From positions 1 to 64,000 of the forward strand of contig CAWGUD010000033.1 of assembly GCA_963825685.1 (NCBI GenBank): a DNA stretch of 64,000 nucleotides, given 5' to 3'. The translations under genes were made by a program, and so were the position numbers. The stretch is from JAOUEA01 sp963825685 (GTDB lineage Bacteria > Actinomycetota > UBA4738 > HRBIN12). Below the pieces are notes generated by a model, which had not been told where the DNA came from, did not search any database, and worked only from the letters and a program-made list of their open reading frames with translations. Below, one piece after another: positions 1-7,402 of this stretch (position 1 is the first letter of the stretch; each line of letters starts with the position of its first letter).

Positions 1-17
1 CTACCGTCTGTAGCGCG

Positions 18-125
18 ATGGGGTTCAACTACCAACAGCCGGGCAAGGTGAAGAAGGCGGATCTCGCGATCTTCGTCGGGGCCCTCGTCGTCATCGCGGC
101 GCTCGTCATCTGGGCCATCTGGTAG
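18..125 (+). CDS. Small single-pass membrane protein (35 aa)
   Basis: An ATG-started reading frame of 35 codons ends six bases before the next gene. It has a short polar, lysine-containing N-terminus (residues 1-14) followed by an unbroken hydrophobic helix, roughly residues 15-35, ending in two tryptophan-containing turns. That is the layout of a single-span inner-membrane peptide with the N-terminus inside. I do not recognise a family. The tight spacing to the Ddn-like reductase gene suggests co-transcription. A chance open frame is possible at this length, but the clean lysine-flanked helix argues for a real protein. Confidence 0.5.
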   Translation: MGFNYQQPGKVKKADLAIFVGALVVIAALVIWAIW

Positions 126-131
126 CCCTCG

Positions 132-509
132 ATGCCCGACGACCTCGCGGCACTCGACTTCTGCTACCTCACGACGACCGGTCGCGTCAGCGGGAGCCCC
201 CACCGCATCGAGATCTGGTTCGTGCTCGTCGACGAGATCGTGTACCTGATGGCGGGAGACCGCGACCGCAGCGACTGGGTGCGCAACCTGATCATCACGC
301 CCGACGTCGAGCTGGAGCTCGGGGGAAGGAAGCGGGTGACGCGAGCCCGCGTCGTCGAGGACGGCTCGGCCGAGGACGCGCTGGCCCGCCGGACGATGCT
401 CGAGAAGTACGGGAACCGCGATGGCGGCGACCTCAGCACGTGGGGTCGCACCGCGTTGGTGGTGGCGGTCGATTGGCCCGGGGGCGTCAGCTACACGTCG
501 TTGATCTGA
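132..509 (+). CDS. Ddn-like (F420 or flavin) nitroreductase/quinone reductase family protein
   Basis: The 125-residue product has the split-barrel pattern of the deazaflavin-dependent nitroreductase (Ddn)/PNPOx-like group. The stretch TTTGRVSGSPHRIEIWF (about residues 13-30) corresponds to the conserved TxGRxSG element. It is followed by a short hydrophobic strand pair, a DRSDWVRNL segment, and a C-terminal WGRTALVVAV strand. Proteins of this fold reduce quinones or nitro compounds using reduced F420 or flavin, and small members are common in actinobacteria. The exact cofactor and substrate cannot be told from sequence. No Shine-Dalgarno is evident; the start lies 6 nt after the stop of the upstream small membrane ORF, so translation may be coupled. 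Confidence 0.75.
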   Translation: MPDDLAALDFCYLTTTGRVSGSPHRIEIWFVLVDEIVYLMAGDRDRSDWVRNLIITPDVELELGGRKRVTRARVVEDGSAEDALARRTMLEKYGNRDGGDLSTWGRTALVVAVDWPGGVSYTSLI

Positions 510-530
510 CGCCCGCCGCAACGGCGCCGG

Positions 531-821
531 TCAGCCCTCGTCGAACCCGAGGGAGAACAGCCGCTCGAGGTCGTGCTTCGAGTACACCTGGAAGCTGATC
601 AGCGTCTCGGTCCGCTCGACCCCCTCGACCTTCGCGATGCCGCCGGGGATCACGGTGGCGAGCTGCTCGTGAGCGGGCACCCGCACGATCGCGATCAGGT
701 CGAACTCGCCGGCGACCGAGTACACCTCGCTCACGCCGTCGATCTCGGCGATCGCCTGGGCGGCCTCCCCGATCTCGTCGACCTCGCATTGGATCAAGAC
801 CACGGCATGCACGGCGCTCAT
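531..821 (-). CDS. Lrp/AsnC ligand-binding-domain protein without a DNA-binding domain
   Basis: The start at 821 is chosen because GGGAGGAG precedes that ATG at good distance, giving 96 residues. The protein consists only of the alpha/beta RAM-type (AsnC C-terminal) ligand domain: HAVVLIQCEVDEIGEAAQAI, then VSEVYSVAGEFDLIAIVRV, then a terminal helix. The N-terminal helix-turn-helix of full Lrp/AsnC regulators is absent. Such stand-alone domains are thought to bind amino acids and perhaps modulate full-length partners. It lies 37 bp downstream of the thiolase gene on the same strand and may be its operon partner. The function is inferred from fold only. Confidence 0.8.
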   Translation of the reverse strand: MSAVHAVVLIQCEVDEIGEAAQAIAEIDGVSEVYSVAGEFDLIAIVRVPAHEQLATVIPGGIAKVEGVERTETLISFQVYSKHDLERLFSLGFDEG

Positions 822-858
822 CGTTCCGCTCCTCCCACGTGCGTCCTGGCGCTTCCGG

Positions 859-2031
859 TCATGCGCGCTCCAGCACGACAGCGAGGCCCTGGCCGCCCGA
901 GATGCAGAGCGTGGCGAGGCCCATCGACAAGTCACGGGCGCGCAACTCGTAGGCGAGCGCGAGCACGATGCGCGCGCCGCTCATGCCGATCGGGTGGCCG
1001 ACCGAGATGCCGCCCCCCTTCACGTTCAGCCGCTCGCGGTCGAACTTCAGCTCTCGCTCGCACGCGATCACCTGGGCCGCGAAGGCCTCGTTGATCTCGA
1101 TCAGCTCGAAGTCGTCGATCGTGCACCCGAGCCGGTCCATCACCTTCTGGGTGGCCGGCACGGGCCCGATGCCCATGATCTCGGGCGGCACACCGGCCCA
1201 CGACATCGCGGTGATCGCGGCGAGCGGCTCGCGCCCCTCCGCCGTCGCCCGGGACTCGCTCATCAGCACGAGCGCGGCGGCGCCGTCGGTGAGCCCGCTC
1301 GAGTTGCCGGCGGTGACGCTGCCGGCGTCGCGGAACACGGGGGCGAGCTTGGCGAGAGACGCCATCGAGGTATCGGGTCGGATGTGCTCGTCGTCATCGA
1401 CCGTCACGGTCTTGCGCCCGATCGTCACCTCGACCGGGAACATCTCCGTGGCCCTGCCTTCGGCGCCCGCCACCGCCTGCCGCTGGGACCGCAACGCGAA
1501 CTCGTCCTGCTCCTCGCGAGAGATGTCGTACATGTCGACGAGGTTCTCGGCGGTCTCGCCCATGATCAGCCCGCAGAGCGGGTCGAGCAGGCCGTCGCGG
1601 TACATCGCGTCGACGGCCTCGGTGTTGCCGAGCCGATGGCCGAGCCGCATGTCGGGAAGCAGGTACGGCACCCGGGTCATGTTCTCGATGCCGCCGACGA
1701 GCACCACCTCGTTCTCGCCGAGCATGATCTGCTGCGCGCCGAGCTGGGCCGCCTTCATGCCCGAGCCGCAGGCGATGTTGACGTTGTACGCGCTGACTTC
1801 GGTGGGCACGCCTGCCCGTATGCTCACCTGGCGGCCGGTGTTCGGGCCGTTCCCGGCCTGGCGGGCGTGGCCGATGATCGTCTGGTCGACCTGGTCGGCC
1901 TCGACGTTCGCCCGGCGCAGCGCTTCCTCGGCGGCGAGCTCGCCGAGCTCCACCGCGGGGGTCTCGGCGAACGAGCCAAGGAACTTCCCGATGGGCGTCC
2001 GGGCGCCCTCGACGATCACCGCGCGTTCCAT
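859..2031 (-). CDS. Acetyl-CoA acetyltransferase (thiolase)
   Basis: A 390-residue thiolase, the usual family length. The nucleophilic cysteine is C88 in the NVNIACGSGMKAAQ motif; INEAFAAQ, the GGGISVGHPIG histidine motif and the C-terminal CISGGQG cysteine are all present, so the enzyme should be active. It catalyses reversible condensation of two acetyl-CoA or thiolytic cleavage of 3-ketoacyl-CoA. The start at 2031 matches the family N-terminus MERAVIVEGARTPIG and has a TAGACT -10 hexamer seven bases upstream and no Shine-Dalgarno, consistent with a leaderless mRNA. The reading frame stays open upstream into the exonuclease gene, which I attribute to a lost base there, not to a fusion. Confidence 0.93.
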   Translation of the reverse strand: MERAVIVEGARTPIGKFLGSFAETPAVELGELAAEEALRRANVEADQVDQTIIGHARQAGNGPNTGRQVSIRAGVPTEVSAYNVNIACGSGMKAAQLGAQQIMLGENEVVLVGGIENMTRVPYLLPDMRLGHRLGNTEAVDAMYRDGLLDPLCGLIMGETAENLVDMYDISREEQDEFALRSQRQAVAGAEGRATEMFPVEVTIGRKTVTVDDDEHIRPDTSMASLAKLAPVFRDAGSVTAGNSSGLTDGAAALVLMSESRATAEGREPLAAITAMSWAGVPPEIMGIGPVPATQKVMDRLGCTIDDFELIEINEAFAAQVIACERELKFDRERLNVKGGGISVGHPIGMSGARIVLALAYELRARDLSMGLATLCISGGQGLAVVLERA

Positions 2032-2038
2032 GCGGCAA

Positions 2039-2044
2039 AGTCTA
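2039..2044 (-). promoter_or_regulatory. Leaderless -10 hexamer TAGACT for thiolase
   Basis: TAGACT read on the minus strand, seven bases upstream of the thiolase ATG at 2031; no ribosome-binding site lies between. It fits the TA-N3-T pattern seen before many starts in this window. Confidence 0.5.
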
Positions 2045-2162
2045 CCGGCGGCGGTGCGCCGCCGGTCCTCGCGGTTGCCCGACGCCTCACGGGTGCGTTG
2101 CAGCACACGCGCCAGGGCCGCGCCGCCGTCGACGGGCTCGGACGGCGCCCGGTCGCACGCGG

Positions 2163-3713
2163 TCACGCGCGGACGATGCTTCGCGACCCACGATCGCACG
2201 GCCGCCAGCTCGTCGGCACGCTCGCGCGGGCACGGCGCGCCGAGTGGCTCGCCGGCGGCACCCGGGGTCGCAAGGCTCCGTGATCGAAGCGCAGCGGCTC
2301 GCCGTCTCCGGCACGGAGCTCGAGATGGCCCGAGTCGACGAGCCACGCGTCGACCCTCGACCGCCACAGTCCCTCGGCGAGCGCACGCAGGCGGTCCCGA
2401 ACCGAGGCGGCTTCCTCGTACCGCTCCGCCTCGGCGAGGTGGGTCATGCGACGTTCGAGCGCTTCGAGGAGCTCGCCCGGGCTGGAAGCCAGGGAGGAGG
2501 CGAGCCATCGGACGAGCTCTCCGTAGCGCTCGGGGTCGGTGCGTCCATCGCACGGCGCGAGGCAACGGCCCATGTCGGCCAGGGCGCATGGTGCGAAGCG
2601 GGTGCGCGCCCCCATCGAGGTGGTGCACCGACGGATCGGGGCGGTCTCCTCGAGGGCCTCCTTCGCGAGCCGCGCCCGCGCCGCGCTGCCGAACGGCCCG
2701 AGGTACAGACGCCCGTCGTCGGGCTTCGCGGTGTGCACCACCTTCAGCCGTGGCCATGCCTCTCGAGGGTCGAGGGCGAGGTAGGCGCCGCGTCGCCACG
2801 TCTTCCCCCGGCGGTTGTACTTCGGTTCGTGTCGGCGGATCAGCCGCGCCTCGACGACGAGCGCCTCGAGCTCTCCGCCGCAGCGGATACCCTCGACCGA
2901 GCGCACCTCGTCGAGCAGGTCCACGATCCTCTTGCGCTCGTCACCGTAGAAGTACGACTTCACCCGCGAACGCAGGTCGTTGGCCTTGCCGACGTAGAGC
3001 ACGCGACCATCCCCAGCCTTGAAGAGATAGACCCCGGGGGCGTGGGGCAGCGTGTCGGCGAGCGCGATCTTGCCGAAGTTCGGCCGTCCCCTCGCCCGTA
3101 CCGCCTCGGCGAGGTCGCCCATCGTCAGGATGCCGAGTCGGCCGCCGAGGTCGAGCAGACCGTGCAGCACCTCGGCGCACGCCTCGGCGTCGTCGAGTGC
3201 CCGGTGGGTCGGCGTCGTCCGGGTGCGGAAGTAGTTCGCGAGGGTCGCGAGCCTCACGTTGGGCACGTCGGGCCAGACCACGCGCCGTGCGAGCCGGGCC
3301 GTGCACAGCGGCGGACCCGGGAGCGCCGGGTAGTCGAGCACGTCGCAGTTCGCGTTGAGGAACCCGAAGTCGAAGCCCGCGTTGTGCGCCACGAACACGG
3401 ACCCTCGGAAGAACTCCAGGAACGCCGGTAGCACCTGCTCGATCGCCGGTTCGCCCGAGACGAGGCGGTCGTCGATGCCGGTGAGGTGGGTGATGTACGG
3501 GGGGATGGGCCGTTGGGGGTTCACGAGCGTCCGGAACGACCCGAGCCGCTCCCCGCCGCGGACCTTCACGGCCCCGATCTCGGTGATCGCGTCGTCGGCG
3601 GGCGAGCCCCCGGTCGTCTCGAGATCGACGACGCAGAACGTGACCTCGGACAGGGGCACGCCGAGCGCCAGTGTGGTCTGGATCGGTTCGGCCGGGCTCG
3701 CATCGATCGGCAC
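2163..3713 (-). CDS. DEDDh 3'-5' exonuclease fused to GIY-YIG (UvrC-N/Cho-like) nuclease; C-terminus frameshifted
   Basis: The first domain is a DnaQ-type exonuclease with D30 and E32 in VVDLETTGG, D115 in AHNAGFDF and H170/D175 in HRALDDA. The second is a GIY-YIG nuclease starting near residue 227 (GVYLF...YVGKANDLRSRVKSY) with a UvrC-like tail including a UVR-type RYEEAASVRDRL helix, but not the UvrC RNase H half. Such fusions occur in actinobacteria, and the GIY-YIG part resembles Cho, an SOS-induced nuclease of E. coli. The GTG start at 3713 has GGAGG eight bases upstream. A base seems to be missing near 2273-2276: the family C-terminus (ADELAAVRSW...) continues in another frame over about 2040-2275, so the stop at 2163 is artefactual. 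A LexA-type box lies in its promoter. Confidence 0.85.
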   Translation of the reverse strand: MPIDASPAEPIQTTLALGVPLSEVTFCVVDLETTGGSPADDAITEIGAVKVRGGERLGSFRTLVNPQRPIPPYITHLTGIDDRLVSGEPAIEQVLPAFLEFFRGSVFVAHNAGFDFGFLNANCDVLDYPALPGPPLCTARLARRVVWPDVPNVRLATLANYFRTRTTPTHRALDDAEACAEVLHGLLDLGGRLGILTMGDLAEAVRARGRPNFGKIALADTLPHAPGVYLFKAGDGRVLYVGKANDLRSRVKSYFYGDERKRIVDLLDEVRSVEGIRCGGELEALVVEARLIRRHEPKYNRRGKTWRRGAYLALDPREAWPRLKVVHTAKPDDGRLYLGPFGSAARARLAKEALEETAPIRRCTTSMGARTRFAPCALADMGRCLAPCDGRTDPERYGELVRWLASSLASSPGELLEALERRMTHLAEAERYEEAASVRDRLRALAEGLWRSRVDAWLVDSGHLELRAGDGEPLRFDHGALRPRVPPASHSARRARASVPTSWRPCDRGSRSIVRA

Positions 3714-3752
3714 GGGCGTCGCCTCCGTCGGGAGGGGCCGAACGGGAGCTGG

Positions 3753-3781
3753 ATGGTATCGAACAGGTGTTCGACGGTCAA
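3753..3781 (-). promoter_or_regulatory. SOS promoter: -35 / LexA box / -10
   Basis: Read on the minus strand: TTGACC (3776-3781), a 17-nt spacer, then TACCAT (3753-3758). The spacer contains the perfect palindrome TCGAAC-AGGT-GTTCGA (3759-3774), which matches the actinobacterial/Gram-positive LexA box. A repressor bound there would block the promoter of the DEDDh/GIY-YIG nuclease, whose GTG start is 40 nt downstream of the -10. Confidence 0.8.
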
Positions 3782-3854
3782 GCGGGTGCCACGGGGAAGA
3801 CGTCACGCCGTGATGGTGACGGTCGCCACCGACACGCCGCCGGGTTGCCGACCC

Positions 3855-3860
3855 TAGGAT
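3855..3860 (+). promoter_or_regulatory. Leaderless -10 hexamer TAGGAT
   Basis: TAGGAT ends seven bases before the ATG at 3868 of the LLM oxidoreductase. No Shine-Dalgarno is present. Confidence 0.5.
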
Positions 3861-3867
3861 GGTCGGC

Positions 3868-4683
3868 ATGCGATGCGGAGTCACGGTGCCGAACATCGGG
3901 CAACTGGACCTGCTGCTGACGATGGGTCGCGAGGCGGAGGCGGCGGGCTGGGACGGGTTCTTCCTCTGGGACCACATCCGGTTCTCCGACGAGTTCGACG
4001 TGTCGGTGCACGATCCGTGGGTCGCGCTCGCCGCGGTCGCCGCGACGACCGAGCGCATCCGGCTCGGCCCCCTGGTGACGCCGCTCGCGCGTCGTCGGCC
4101 GTGGACCGTGGCGCGGGAGACGGTGACGCTCGACCACCTCAGCCATGGCCGCGTGATCTTCGGCGCCGGCCTGGGGTTCCCGCCCGACGTCGAGTTCGGA
4201 TCCTTCGGTGAGCCGACCGGCGATCGCGAACGCGCCGAACTCCTCGACGAGGGACTCGCGGTCCTCGACGGGCTCTGGTCAGGCGAGCCCGTCACCGTCG
4301 ACGGACGGCATCATCGGGTCGACGGTGTCAGGTTCCTGCCGCGACCGGTGCAGCGCCCCCGCATCCCGGTGTGGGTCGCGGGCATGTGGCCGAACCATGC
4401 GCCGTTCCGGCGGGCCGCGCGGTGGGACGGCGTGTTCCCGATCGCGGTGACGGACGGACAACCAGGCGCGATCTCGCCCGCCTCGTTCGCCGAGGCGCTG
4501 GCCTTCACGCGGTCCATCCGGAGGTCGGACGCTCCGTTCGATGCTGTTGTCCAAGGAGCACCGAACACGGATCCGGGCGAATACGCGGCCACGGGGGCGA
4601 CATGGTGGCTCCTGACCGACGACGGCGGCCCCGGCTGGGAGGAGCGGATCCTGGAAGAGATCCGGGCTGGACCGCCGAACTGA
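3868..4683 (+). CDS. LLM-class (luciferase-like, probably F420-dependent) oxidoreductase
   Basis: A 271-residue single-domain protein of the bacterial luciferase/F420-dependent TIM-barrel family. Family marks are AGWDGFFLWDHIRF (residues about 28-41), the central TERIRLGPLVTPLARRRPW strand-loop and the C-terminal half with PVWVAGMWPNHAP. These enzymes take hydride from reduced F420 or FMN to act on varied substrates; nothing here fixes the substrate. ATG codons at 3859 and 3868 are both possible. I choose 3868 because the protein then begins with the usual first beta-strand MRCGVTVPN and because TAGGAT lies seven bases upstream, the leaderless spacing seen elsewhere in the window. Confidence 0.85.
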   Translation: MRCGVTVPNIGQLDLLLTMGREAEAAGWDGFFLWDHIRFSDEFDVSVHDPWVALAAVAATTERIRLGPLVTPLARRRPWTVARETVTLDHLSHGRVIFGAGLGFPPDVEFGSFGEPTGDRERAELLDEGLAVLDGLWSGEPVTVDGRHHRVDGVRFLPRPVQRPRIPVWVAGMWPNHAPFRRAARWDGVFPIAVTDGQPGAISPASFAEALAFTRSIRRSDAPFDAVVQGAPNTDPGEYAATGATWWLLTDDGGPGWEERILEEIRAGPPN

Positions 4684-4712
4684 GGCAGTGGAGTGACGGT
4701 GGGTCGGAAGCG

Positions 4713-5309
4713 TCAGCCCCGCGGGTAGAGCGCCCGCTCGACCATCAGCGCGAGGAGCTGCTCCACCGCGAGGTGACACTCCTGGATGTGCGCCGTCACG
4801 GTCGACGGCACGCGGATCGCGCTGTCGGCCAGAGGCGCGAGCGCACCGCCCGAGCCGCCGGTGAGCGCAACGACCCGCACGTCCTGTGATCTCGCCTGCT
4901 CGGCGGCCTTCAGGACGTTGGCCGAGTTCCCGCTCGTCGAGATCGCGATCAGCACATCGCCTGACCGTCCGAGCGATTCCACCTGCCGTGCGAAGACGCC
5001 CTCGATGCCGAAGTCGTTCGCGATCGCGGTGAGCAGCGACGAGTCGGTCGTGAGCGCGATCGCCGGGATCGAGGGCCGCGGGTTGTCGATCGTGAGGGTG
5101 CTCATGAACTCGGTCGCGAGGTGCTGGGCGTCGGCGGCGCTCCCACCGTTGCCGCAGATCAGCAGCTTCCCGCCGTCTCGGAGCGACGCGATCAGGATCT
5201 CGGCGGCGGCCGCGATGTCGTCGAGGCACTCGGCCTGGACCCGCCGCACCGTGTCCGCGGTGGTGTCGAGGTAGTCCAGGGCGGTCGCCCGGAGCTGGTC
5301 ATGGGTCAC
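4713..5309 (-). CDS. gmhA: Phosphoheptose isomerase (SIS domain)
   Basis: A 198-residue SIS-domain protein of GmhA length. It converts sedoheptulose 7-phosphate to D-glycero-D-manno-heptose 7-phosphate, the first step of nucleotide-heptose synthesis. Visible marks are GNGGSAAD (53-60) with H63 and E67 in AQHLATEF, the STSGNS phosphate loop, and HIQECH near residue 174. The GTG start at 5309 overlaps the stop of the upstream phosphatase gene in a GTGA arrangement, so translation is probably coupled. Together with the two upstream genes it forms a complete route to heptose 1-phosphate. Assignment is firm at family level. Confidence 0.92.
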   Translation of the reverse strand: MTHDQLRATALDYLDTTADTVRRVQAECLDDIAAAAEILIASLRDGGKLLICGNGGSAADAQHLATEFMSTLTIDNPRPSIPAIALTTDSSLLTAIANDFGIEGVFARQVESLGRSGDVLIAISTSGNSANVLKAAEQARSQDVRVVALTGGSGGALAPLADSAIRVPSTVTAHIQECHLAVEQLLALMVERALYPRG

Positions 5310-5884
5310 GCCGTGGCCTCCCGTCCGATGCGTGCCGCGATGATATCGGCGGCCGCGGCCAGGTCCGCCACCACGTGATCGGCGTCGTCGCCTGCCGTCG
5401 CCCGCTCCTCGGCGCCGTGGCCCGTCAGCACCAGGAACGTCGTGGCCCCGACGGCCCGTCCCATGCCGACATCGCCCGCGTGGTCGCCGACCACGAACCC
5501 GTCGGCGGGGTCGAACCCGAACCGCGCGGCGGCGTCGATGGCCATGCCCGGCGCGGGCTTGCGGCAGCGGCATCCGTCCTCAGGGGCATGCGGGCAGTGC
5601 AGGATCGCATCGACGTCGGCGCCCTCGTGGGCGAGCATCTCCCGCAGGCGTGCGTGGATGCGCTCGAGGTCGCCGGAGGTGAGCAGGCCCCGACCCACGT
5701 TCGCCTGGTTCGTGACGACCACGACGCCGAGCCCGAGTTGGCGCAGCCGACGGATCGCGTCCGCCGAGCCGGGGACCAGTTGCAGCTCAGCGGGATCGGA
5801 GAGGTAGCCGACCTCCTCGTTGATCGTGCCGTCGCGATCGAGCAGCGCGAACCGCCGCCGACCGGTGGCGGGGGAGGACCTCAC
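5306..5884 (-). CDS. gmhB: D-glycero-D-manno-heptose 1,7-bisphosphate 7-phosphatase (HAD family)
   Basis: A 192-residue HAD phosphatase. The nucleophile motif is LLDRDGTINEEVGYL (D16, D18), and the zinc-binding loop CPHAPEDGCRCRKPAPGM and the GDHAGDVGMGRA acidic motif are both typical of GmhB, which removes the C7 phosphate from heptose 1,7-bisphosphate. The GTG start at 5884 overlaps the stop of the GHMP kinase (GTGA), and its own stop overlaps the gmhA start, so three genes are translationally chained. Whether it prefers the alpha or beta anomer cannot be read from the sequence; the HddA-type kinase next to it suggests alpha. Confidence 0.9.
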   Translation of the reverse strand: MRSSPATGRRRFALLDRDGTINEEVGYLSDPAELQLVPGSADAIRRLRQLGLGVVVVTNQANVGRGLLTSGDLERIHARLREMLAHEGADVDAILHCPHAPEDGCRCRKPAPGMAIDAAARFGFDPADGFVVGDHAGDVGMGRAVGATTFLVLTGHGAEERATAGDDADHVVADLAAAADIIAARIGREATA

Positions 5885-6930
5885 GGGCGTCTGGGCGCCC
5901 AACGGCGGTCGCCGCGCCGGGCCCGCACGCCCTCGGGGTCGACCTCGAACGGCGCGAACTGCCCGCCCATGGCTTCGAGCGCCGACCGCACGGAGGCGCG
6001 CGCCTCGGGCGGCGAGGCGATCAGCAGATAGCCACCCCCGCCGGCGCCGCAGATCTTCCCCCCGGTCGCCCCGGCTGCCGACGCGGCGTCGAGCATGGCC
6101 TCGATCGGCGTCTCCTCGGCGATGTGGGGATTCATGCGCTTCTTCGCCTCGAAGGCCTCGCGGAGCATGACGCCCAGGCGCTCCATGTCGCCCACCTCGA
6201 TCGCGTCTCGCATCGCGTAGGCCATCTCGCGGAGCTGCTTCATGCCGAGCAGCGTGTCCTCGCGACCCGCCTCGAACATCTGGATCTGCCGGTCGATCAG
6301 CCCGACGTTGCGGCGGACCTTCCCCGTGTAGCACAGCAGCAGGTGCTTGCGGAGCTCCTCGAGGGCATCCGGGCCGGCATCGACCGGGGTCACCCGCGCC
6401 CCGTCGCGACCGAACTCGATCAGGTTGAATCCCCCGAACGCCGCTGCGTACTGGTCCTGCCAGCCGCCCGAGATGCCCAGGTCGTCGCGTTCGATCGCGT
6501 AGGAGAGCTCTGCGACCTCGTCGCAGCTGAGTACCCGTTCGTCGAGGCAGGCGATCGCCGCGACCACCGCCGTGACGAGGGCCGATGAGCCGCCCAGTCC
6601 GCTCCCGGGCGGCGCCTCCGACTCGATGTCGACGTCGAGACCGATGTCGATGCCCATGCGGTCGATCGCAGCCTTGGCGAGGTCGAGCACGCCGTCGTAG
6701 TGGGGACCTTCGTCGAGTCGGTACTGCACGAGCTCACCGAGGTCGAGCGAGCGCACGCGGACGGCGCGATCGTCGCGTGGTGCCACCGTGACGCGGACGA
6801 AGTGATCGATCGTGGCGGAGAGCACGGCGCCGCCGTGATCCAGGTACCAGTGCGGGAAGTCGGTGCCGCCTCCCACGAAGCTGACGCGGAGCGGGGCGAG
6901 CGCGTAGACCGGGGTCGTGTCGATCGACAT
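5881..6930 (-). CDS. hddA: GHMP kinase, D-glycero-alpha-D-manno-heptose 7-phosphate kinase type
   Basis: The 349-residue product begins with APLRVSFVGGGTDFPHWY, the N-terminal signature of HddA/fucokinase-like GHMP kinases. It carries the ATP loop PPGSGLGGSSALV (108-119) and the C-terminal GGKICGAGGGGYLL motif. HddA phosphorylates heptose 7-phosphate at C1 to make the alpha 1,7-bisphosphate of the GDP-heptose route. Being first in an operon with GmhB and GmhA supports that role. No nucleotidyltransferase (HddC) lies in the window. TAGACT lies 11 bases upstream of the ATG and no Shine-Dalgarno is seen. Confidence 0.88.
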   Translation of the reverse strand: MSIDTTPVYALAPLRVSFVGGGTDFPHWYLDHGGAVLSATIDHFVRVTVAPRDDRAVRVRSLDLGELVQYRLDEGPHYDGVLDLAKAAIDRMGIDIGLDVDIESEAPPGSGLGGSSALVTAVVAAIACLDERVLSCDEVAELSYAIERDDLGISGGWQDQYAAAFGGFNLIEFGRDGARVTPVDAGPDALEELRKHLLLCYTGKVRRNVGLIDRQIQMFEAGREDTLLGMKQLREMAYAMRDAIEVGDMERLGVMLREAFEAKKRMNPHIAEETPIEAMLDAASAAGATGGKICGAGGGGYLLIASPPEARASVRSALEAMGGQFAPFEVDPEGVRARRGDRRWAPRRP

Positions 6931-6974
6931 GGCAGCGCCTCAGTCTACGGGTGCGCGTATCGGGGAGTGGTCGC

Positions 6975-7253
6975 TCAGGCGACCCTGCGCTGCAGGCGCC
7001 GGCGCTGCTGTTCGGTGAGCCCGCCCCATACCCCGTAGCGCTCACCGTTCTTCAGCGCCCAGGCGAGGCACTCTTCCTTGATCCGGCACGAGTTGCAGAA
7101 CGCGAGGGCAGGACCGGCCTCCTCCTCGGAGATCGGGAAGAAGATGTCGGGGTCCACGCCGAAGCACGCGGCGCGTTCTTGCCAGAAGTCGGGGGGAGCG
7201 GGGTTCGGCGGCAGGATGCTGACGTCGACGTTCGGGAACCGCTCGATCCTCAC
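6975..7253 (-). CDS. WhiB-family iron-sulfur transcriptional regulator
   Basis: Four cysteines, C30, C53, C56 and C62 in a C-x(n)-C-x2-C-x5-C array, would ligate a [4Fe-4S] cluster. GVWGG (74-78) is the family turn, followed by the basic tail EQQRRRLQRR that contacts DNA. WhiB proteins are exclusive to actinobacteria and their phages, and regulate by binding sigma-A and responding to redox or nitric oxide. I choose the GTG at 7253, giving 92 residues, because GGAGGG lies seven bases upstream. An ATG at 7316 would add 21 residues. Which paralogue (WhiB1/2 or other) it is cannot be said from the sequence. Confidence 0.93.
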   Translation of the reverse strand: MRIERFPNVDVSILPPNPAPPDFWQERAACFGVDPDIFFPISEEEAGPALAFCNSCRIKEECLAWALKNGERYGVWGGLTEQQRRRLQRRVA

Positions 7254-7402
7254 TACCGATCCCTCCCCCTCGGAGCGTCCCGCGGGCGAGGCATCGAACC
7301 GCGGAACACGATTCATAGCAGAGGGGTAGCCGCGAGTGGAAGGGGTCGGAAGCAGGCATCCTGGCATAGGACACCAGAGGGACGGGAAATGACCCGAACG
7401 GG

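Noticed and set aside
859..2799. One 646-residue protein joining the nuclease C-terminus to thiolase
   Set aside because: The open frame arises because a base is lost in the nuclease gene; thiolase has its own TAGACT hexamer and family-typical start at 2031.
4713..6930. LPS core heptose operon indicating a Gram-negative donor
   Set aside because: GC content, start-codon style and overlaps match the surrounding genes; no LPS genes are present, so recent transfer is not supported.
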